From: Erwinia oleae
GTDB lineage: Bacteria > Pseudomonadota > Gammaproteobacteria > Enterobacterales > Enterobacteriaceae
Length of the DNA stretch: 45,007 nucleotides
Direction: 5' to 3'
Assembly (NCBI RefSeq): GCF_000770305.1
Contig: NZ_JNVB01000033.1
Span: 1-45,007, forward strand
The stretch's first letter is position 1, and each line of letters starts with the position of its first letter. The translations under genes and the position numbers were made by a program. This document shows, piece after piece, positions 40,401 to 45,007 of the stretch. Under the pieces are notes generated by a model. It was given only the letters and a program-made list of their open reading frames with translations. It searched no databases and was not told the DNA's origin.

Positions 40401-41153
40401 ATGCTAAAACTGGAAGTATGCTGCTACGGCGTTGATTGTGCTCTGGCAGCGGAAAATGCCGGGGCCGATCGCATTGAACTTTGCGCTGCGCCCGCAGAAG
40501 GTGGGTTGACCCCTTCGGCAGGAAGCCTTATTCAGGCGCTAGAGCGGCTCAGTATCCCGATTCATCCTATTGTCAGGCCGCGCTGCGGTGATTTTTGCTT
40601 TACCGATGGCGAGTTTAACGAGATAAAATCGGATATCGCGTTTATTCGCGAGCTGGGTTTCCCTGGCCTTGTGGTCGGCGTACTGGACATTGATGGTCAT
40701 ATCGATATGCCGCGCATGAAGCAGATTATGGCGCTGTGCGAAGGGATGGCGGTAACGTTTCATCGCGCGTTTGATCTCTGTCACAGTCCGCTGACGGCGC
40801 TGTCTCAGCTAACGGATTTGGGGGTGGCGCGCATACTGACTTCCGGCCAACAGCAGAGCGCGGAAAGCGGATTACCCTTATTAAGGGAACTTAATCGCCA
40901 CACCCGTGGTCCAATCATTATGGCTGGCGCGGGCGTGCGTCTGAGCAACCTGCAAAAGTTTATTGATGCCGGACTGCCTGAAGTGCACAGTTCGGCCAGC
41001 CAGCGAATTCCTTCCCTCATGCGTTACCGCAAAGCGGGGGTTTCGATGAATTCCGTCGCTGAAACCGACGAATTCAGCCGCCCGTGTGTTGATACTGATA
41101 TGGTTGAGGCTATGAAGGCCGTCATGCTCAGTTCACCGGTCAGAGTCGCATGA
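40401..41153 (+). CDS. cutC: CutC family protein
   Basis: This 250-aa TIM-barrel protein has the family start [26 protein letters not shown] (in part), [11 protein letters not shown] and TFHRAFDLC. CutC was linked to copper tolerance in E. coli, though later work attributes that effect to a neighbouring RNA; the true function is uncertain. GGAGG precedes the ATG. A strong terminator follows at 41210. Confidence 0.94.
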   Translation: MLKLEVCCYGVDCALAAENAGADRIELCAAPAEGGLTPSAGSLIQALERLSIPIHPIVRPRCGDFCFTDGEFNEIKSDIAFIRELGFPGLVVGVLDIDGHIDMPRMKQIMALCEGMAVTFHRAFDLCHSPLTALSQLTDLGVARILTSGQQQSAESGLPLLRELNRHTRGPIIMAGAGVRLSNLQKFIDAGLPEVHSSASQRIPSLMRYRKAGVSMNSVAETDEFSRPCVDTDMVEAMKAVMLSSPVRVA

Positions 41154-41209
41154 CCCGATTTTGCCGCACAGCACGCCAGTATAGCGACGTGATGTTTTGC
41201 AAGTACCAG

Positions 41210-41237
41210 GCCCCATCGTTTTGATGGGGCTTTTTTT
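41210..41237 (+). terminator. cutC terminator
   Basis: GCCCCATC and GATGGGGC pair around a 5-nt loop, then seven Ts. It may also serve the convergent lipoprotein gene. Confidence 0.9.
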
Positions 41238-41278
41238 CTTTCAGCGGCAGGTAAAAACGCCGACCGCTGCAAACGTCA

Positions 41279-41449
41279 TCAGGACTGCGGGCCGCCGTCC
41301 GGGCCGCTTCCCAGGGTACCGCCTGGCGCCTGCTGACCACTTGGTGCATGTGGACGACCATCGCTGCCGACGGCGCTGCTGTCGTGCTGGCAACCTGCCA
41401 ACGTTGCTAATGCGAACATAAATACCGCGCCAATTAATGATTTTTTCAT
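41279..41449 (-). CDS. Putative 56-aa lipoprotein
   Basis: The reading frame starts MKKSLIGAVFMFALATLAGC, a textbook lipoprotein signal with lipobox LAGC and Cys20. The mature 37 residues are Gly/Ser/Pro/Gln-rich, ending GPDGGPQS, with no hydrophobic core, suggesting a flexible tether or small envelope peptide. AGGGA is seven bases before the ATG. Asp at +4 but not +2 predicts outer-membrane sorting. No homologue is recognised. Confidence 0.75.
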   Translation of the reverse strand: MKKSLIGAVFMFALATLAGCQHDSSAVGSDGRPHAPSGQQAPGGTLGSGPDGGPQS

Positions 41450-41617
41450 GGCTATTTCCCTGAGTTAATGGTGAATTATCATCAAACGATGAATAACAAC
41501 CTTAGCCTGGTGGCTGAATGATGCCAGAAAAGTCGATGGGTTTTTTCATCCGCTGTGCAGCACGACGACAAATTTCCTCTTACACTTAACTTTCCATTAT
41601 TACCGACGAGATTTCTG

Positions 41618-42472
41618 ATGAAAATCATCATGCTGAGCGCCGTCTGCCTTTTCGTGCCGGGCGTAATATACGCTGCGCCAGATTGCCCGCCTCACAGTCA
41701 GCAGATAAATGACAGCAACAGCATTCTCCTGCTTGGCGGCACGGCAAAAGGGCCGATTAAACAGGTTGTCGTCGGCGAGTTTGGTAAAGACGTTAACCAA
41801 CAGAAGCGAATTCTTGGACAGTTTGATGAGTGCGGCGCGCTGCTCCGTGCTGATATCAGCGTGGATAAAAATGAAGGGAATATGGCGCTGAAGATCGTAC
41901 AAAGCATCACCCGTGTGGCGTCGGGCTGGCAGGCGGTCTATGAGATTGCGGTTTTTGCCGTTAAGGACGGACAGCCGCAGCAGGTCAGCAACAAGCAGGG
42001 AAACATCAGTTATCGCGTCGGGAGCAAGGGCACGATTATCAGTGCAAGCGATGCTTTTCTGCTTGATGGTCAAAAAGGTTTTACGGAAACGACGAACAGT
42101 TTTGATGGCCGCCGGCGCCTGACGAAAAGCGTCGCGCGTGGAACAGACGTACGAGTCAATGGAGAAAGTCGCTACCGCTGGAATGCTAAAAATCAGCTGA
42201 TTAACTCATCGTCAGAAAACAGCAAATCGACCTGGAGCTACGACAGTGACGCGCGCGAACAGCGTTTACTGACACTGACGCATTCGCCCACCAGTGAGCT
42301 GACCACGATTGACGACTGCCAGCTCTGGGACAGCTACGGCAACTGTACGTTGAGCTATTCGCGCGAAACGGAAGTGCTGCCGCAGGGCGAAATCCGCCGC
42401 AATATCAGCGCTGCCTACCGGTTTGAATATTGGGATAAAAACGGCAAAGCGCCGCAGGATGCAGACGAATAA
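41618..42472 (+). CDS. Exported protein of unknown function
   Basis: This 284-aa product begins with a signal peptide (MKIIMLSAVCLFVPGVIYAA, cut before PDCPP). The mature protein is beta-rich with repeated polar strands: GTAKGPIKQVVVGEFGKDV, SRYRWNAKNQLINSSSENSKS-like tracts, and DDCQLWDSYGNC. It resembles YD-repeat-like beta structure in places but I cannot assign a family. The ATG at 41618 is chosen for the signal peptide; an in-frame upstream start would mask it. Confidence 0.7.
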   Translation: MKIIMLSAVCLFVPGVIYAAPDCPPHSQQINDSNSILLLGGTAKGPIKQVVVGEFGKDVNQQKRILGQFDECGALLRADISVDKNEGNMALKIVQSITRVASGWQAVYEIAVFAVKDGQPQQVSNKQGNISYRVGSKGTIISASDAFLLDGQKGFTETTNSFDGRRRLTKSVARGTDVRVNGESRYRWNAKNQLINSSSENSKSTWSYDSDAREQRLLTLTHSPTSELTTIDDCQLWDSYGNCTLSYSRETEVLPQGEIRRNISAAYRFEYWDKNGKAPQDADE

Positions 42473-42484
42473 GAGCGGTTTTCC

Positions 42485-42509
42485 TGCCGCCGGATCTCTG
42501 CCGGCGGCA
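42485..42509. terminator. GC-rich hairpin between convergent genes
   Basis: TGCCGCCGG and CCGGCGGCA form a 9-bp stem with a 7-nt loop between the exported protein gene and cmoB, which converge here. There is no U-run, so strength is uncertain. Confidence 0.5.
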
Positions 42510-42516
42510 CAGGCTG

Positions 42517-43481
42517 TCAGGGTTTGCGCGCGACCAGCACCGCACGCAGCGGGGCGGGATAGCCTTCCACCGTCAGGCTGGCATCGTCGGGATCGAGAAA
42601 CTCGGCCAGTGATTCGCTGGTCATCCAGTCGGTGCGGCGCTGCTCGTCCGTGCTGGTGCGTGAGTAGTCAACGACGCGCACGTCCACAAAACCGCACTTT
42701 TCCAGCCAGCTCTTCAGGGCACCGGTGGAGGGAATGAAAAAGACGTTGCGCATCTGCGCATAACGCTCGCCCGGCACCAGTACTTCATGCTCGCCCCCTT
42801 CAACCACCAGCGTTTCCAGAACCAGTTCGCCACCGCTGACTAACTGGTTTTTAAGCTGGAACAGGTGATCGAGCGGCGAACGGCGATGGTAGAGCACGCC
42901 CATGGAAAAGACCGTGTCGAAAGCTTTCAGTTCCGGCAGTTGTTCAATCCCCAGCGGCAGCAGATGCGCGCGCTGATCGTTACCCAACAGCTTACGGACC
43001 GCCTCAAACTGACATAAAAAAAGCTGCATCGGATCAATGCCAACCACCAGGCTGGCGCCCGCGCCGATCATTCGCCACATGTGATAGCCGCTACCGCAGC
43101 CCACATCCAGCACCAGCCGGCCCGCCAGCGGTGAAATATGCGGCGCCACGCGCGTCCATTTCCAGTCCGAGCGCCATTCCGTATCGATATTCACGCCATA
43201 AAGCGAGTAGGGCCCTTTGCGCCACGGCATCAGGTTACGCAGCAGGTTTTCCAGTCCTGAGCGCTGACGGTCGCTGAGATGGCTGCTGTCGGCGCTGACG
43301 CTGTGCAGCAGATCCAGCGTGTCGGGCTCGATGATGGGCAGATGCTCAACCGAGCGATCCCAGTTTTTGAAGTGACCGTGTAACTGTTCGCGCTGCCAGG
43401 CGGCAATATGCGCGGGCAGCGTTTCCAGCCAGTGAGAAAGCGGGCTTTTTGCAATAAGCTGATAAAAATTACCGAAATCCA

Positions 43482-43482
<1 letters not shown>
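42517..43482 (-). CDS. cmoB: tRNA U34 carboxymethyltransferase CmoB
   Basis: This 321-aa SAM-family enzyme transfers a carboxymethyl group from Cx-SAM to 5-hydroxyuridine at tRNA position 34, giving cmo5U. A helical N-terminal part (1-110) precedes the Rossmann methyltransferase domain with [15 protein letters not shown] and [15 protein letters not shown]. Length matches E. coli (about 323). It is coupled to cmoA by a one-base overlap. The organism also carries tRNA-Ser(GGA) in this window, which is not itself a cmo5U substrate. Confidence 0.96.
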
Positions 43483-44255
<773 letters not shown>

Positions 44256-44305
44256 TCAGAAAGCGGCGCGGGCTGCATCCTTTCTGCGCGCGCGGGCATG
44301 AACAA

Positions 44306-44701
44306 TCAGTGCAGCGTCAGCACCAGATCCCAGGGAAGGTAGACCAGATTGAGGATGACCATGATCAGCAGAGAGAGCAGCGTCAGCATCATGCCGTTTT
44401 TACGCCAGAGCAGTGTGCTGCTGCGCAGGCCATAAGCGTGTAGCGCACGGCCCAGAAACAGCAGCAGGCCGCACAGGTGCAGCATCCAGATGTCTGCGCC
44501 GTTCATCTCCATAATAACCAGCAGCAGCAGGGCAAGCGGAATGTATTCCGCCGCGTTGCCGTGCGTGCGGATCGCCGTCTGCAATTCAAAAAAACCGCCG
44601 TCGCCATAGGCAACACGATATTGACGTCGCAAACGCACCACGTCCAGCGACAGTTTAATCAGGAAAAGAGCTCCAACGACAACATAGAGGGCGCTGACCA
44701 T
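44306..44701 (-). CDS. yecN: MAPEG-family membrane protein YecN
   Basis: This 131-aa protein has four hydrophobic segments and the MAPEG signature FELQTAIRTHGNAAEYIPLAL, with conserved Arg, His, Asn and Glu, as in membrane-associated glutathione enzymes. Length equals E. coli YecN. Its substrate is unknown. AAGGA lies upstream of the ATG. Confidence 0.93.
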   Translation of the reverse strand: MVSALYVVVGALFLIKLSLDVVRLRRQYRVAYGDGGFFELQTAIRTHGNAAEYIPLALLLLVIMEMNGADIWMLHLCGLLLFLGRALHAYGLRSSTLLWRKNGMMLTLLSLLIMVILNLVYLPWDLVLTLH

Positions 44702-44804
44702 CCCACTTTTATCCTTTCTGAAATTTTAAAGGCCATCATAGCGATGAACGGGGAGCCTGTCAGTGCCGCGTCGGGCAATTAACGATAATCGTTAACAATT
44801 GTGG

Positions 44805-45007
44805 TTAAAAGAGGCGATCCTGCTGCGGCCAGCGCGGCGCGTCGCCCAGCTCAGGTAAAATCTGCTGAAGGGAAGGCCAGAGATACTGTACCAGGTCGGG
44901 CGCGAACGCGACGTCAGGCGTATGGATAAACAGCCACGGCTGGCCCGCTGTTGTCCACTGCGGCAGCTTTTGCAGCCATGCCTGAAACCACGCGAGGTTG
45001 GCTGCGA
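44805..45007 (-). CDS. yecE: DUF72 protein YecE, 3' end only
   Basis: A minus-strand frame is open from the window edge to TAA at 44805. The 66 visible residues, ending RWPQQDRLF, contain the DUF72-like segment QPWLFIHTPDVAFAPDL. Position after yecN matches E. coli yecE. The N-terminal three-quarters is outside the window. Confidence 0.82.
   Translation of the reverse strand, partial: AANLAWFQAWLQKLPQWTTAGQPWLFIHTPDVAFAPDLVQYLWPSLQQILPELGDAPRWPQQDRLF

Overview
This window is chromosomal DNA from a motile member of the Enterobacteriaceae. Almost every protein matches an E. coli or Salmonella counterpart in length and in catalytic residues. The gene order is enteric too: serX-ghrA-ycdX-ycdY, otsBA-flhDC-motAB-cheAW-receptors-cheRBYZ-flhBAE-argS, and yecM/cutC followed by cmoB-cmoA-yecN-yecE. 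The genus is not resolved from sequence alone. A Tsr-like receptor pair upstream of a Tap-position receptor, a GT2/flippase pair beside ycdXY, and phoA and hemB lying close together all argue against E. coli itself.

Region 1 (1-5.1 kb): the 3' two-thirds of phoA, then a tRNA-Ser(GGA) gene on the minus strand. Behind the tRNA are three near-identical 183-bp tandem units, each carrying a 19-nt copy of the tRNA 3' end plus a terminator. This resembles the E. coli tyrT/rtT architecture, but at a serine tRNA. Then come ghrA, ycdX, ycdY and a minus-strand DMT-family exporter. Region 2 (5.1-9.6 kb): an AT-rich 0.8-kb gap with an orphan minus-strand terminator and a possible membrane micro-ORF, then an orphan glycosyltransferase/flippase pair that looks acquired, then a CPA1-type cation/proton antiporter. 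Region 3 (9.6-14.5 kb): hemB, the SOS operon umuDC with a clear LexA box, and an AT-rich accessory stretch with a PhoB-type winged-helix regulator, a 33-aa membrane peptide and a small exported protein.

Region 4 (14.5-35.7 kb): otsBA (trehalose synthesis), then a nearly complete motility and chemotaxis block. FlhDC is the master regulator, with a perfect CRP site upstream. MotAB is the stator. CheA/CheW and three chemoreceptors form the signalling array. CheR, CheB, CheY and CheZ handle adaptation and the output signal. FlhB/FlhA form the export gate, followed by FlhE. Perfect sigma-28 promoters (TAAA-N15-GCCGATAA) lie inside flhC (for motA) and before each of the first two receptor genes. 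The receptors differ at their predicted ligand pocket: one lacks Thr156, one has the full serine-receptor set, and the Tap-position receptor carries a Tar-like arginine pattern.

Region 5 (35.7-45 kb): an NTF2-fold protein, argS, a 41-aa membrane protein, yecM, a MalY/PatB-type PLP enzyme, cutC, a 56-aa lipoprotein, an unknown exported protein, the tRNA wobble-uridine modification genes cmoA/cmoB, yecN, and the 3' end of yecE. Most genes use canonical signals. Several starts were moved to downstream ATG/GTG codons supported by Shine-Dalgarno sites.

No CRISPR array, transposase, prophage or defence system was seen. The best candidates for undescribed biology are the tRNA-tailed 183-bp repeats, the receptor pocket variants, the small membrane and exported proteins, and two long perfect palindromes.
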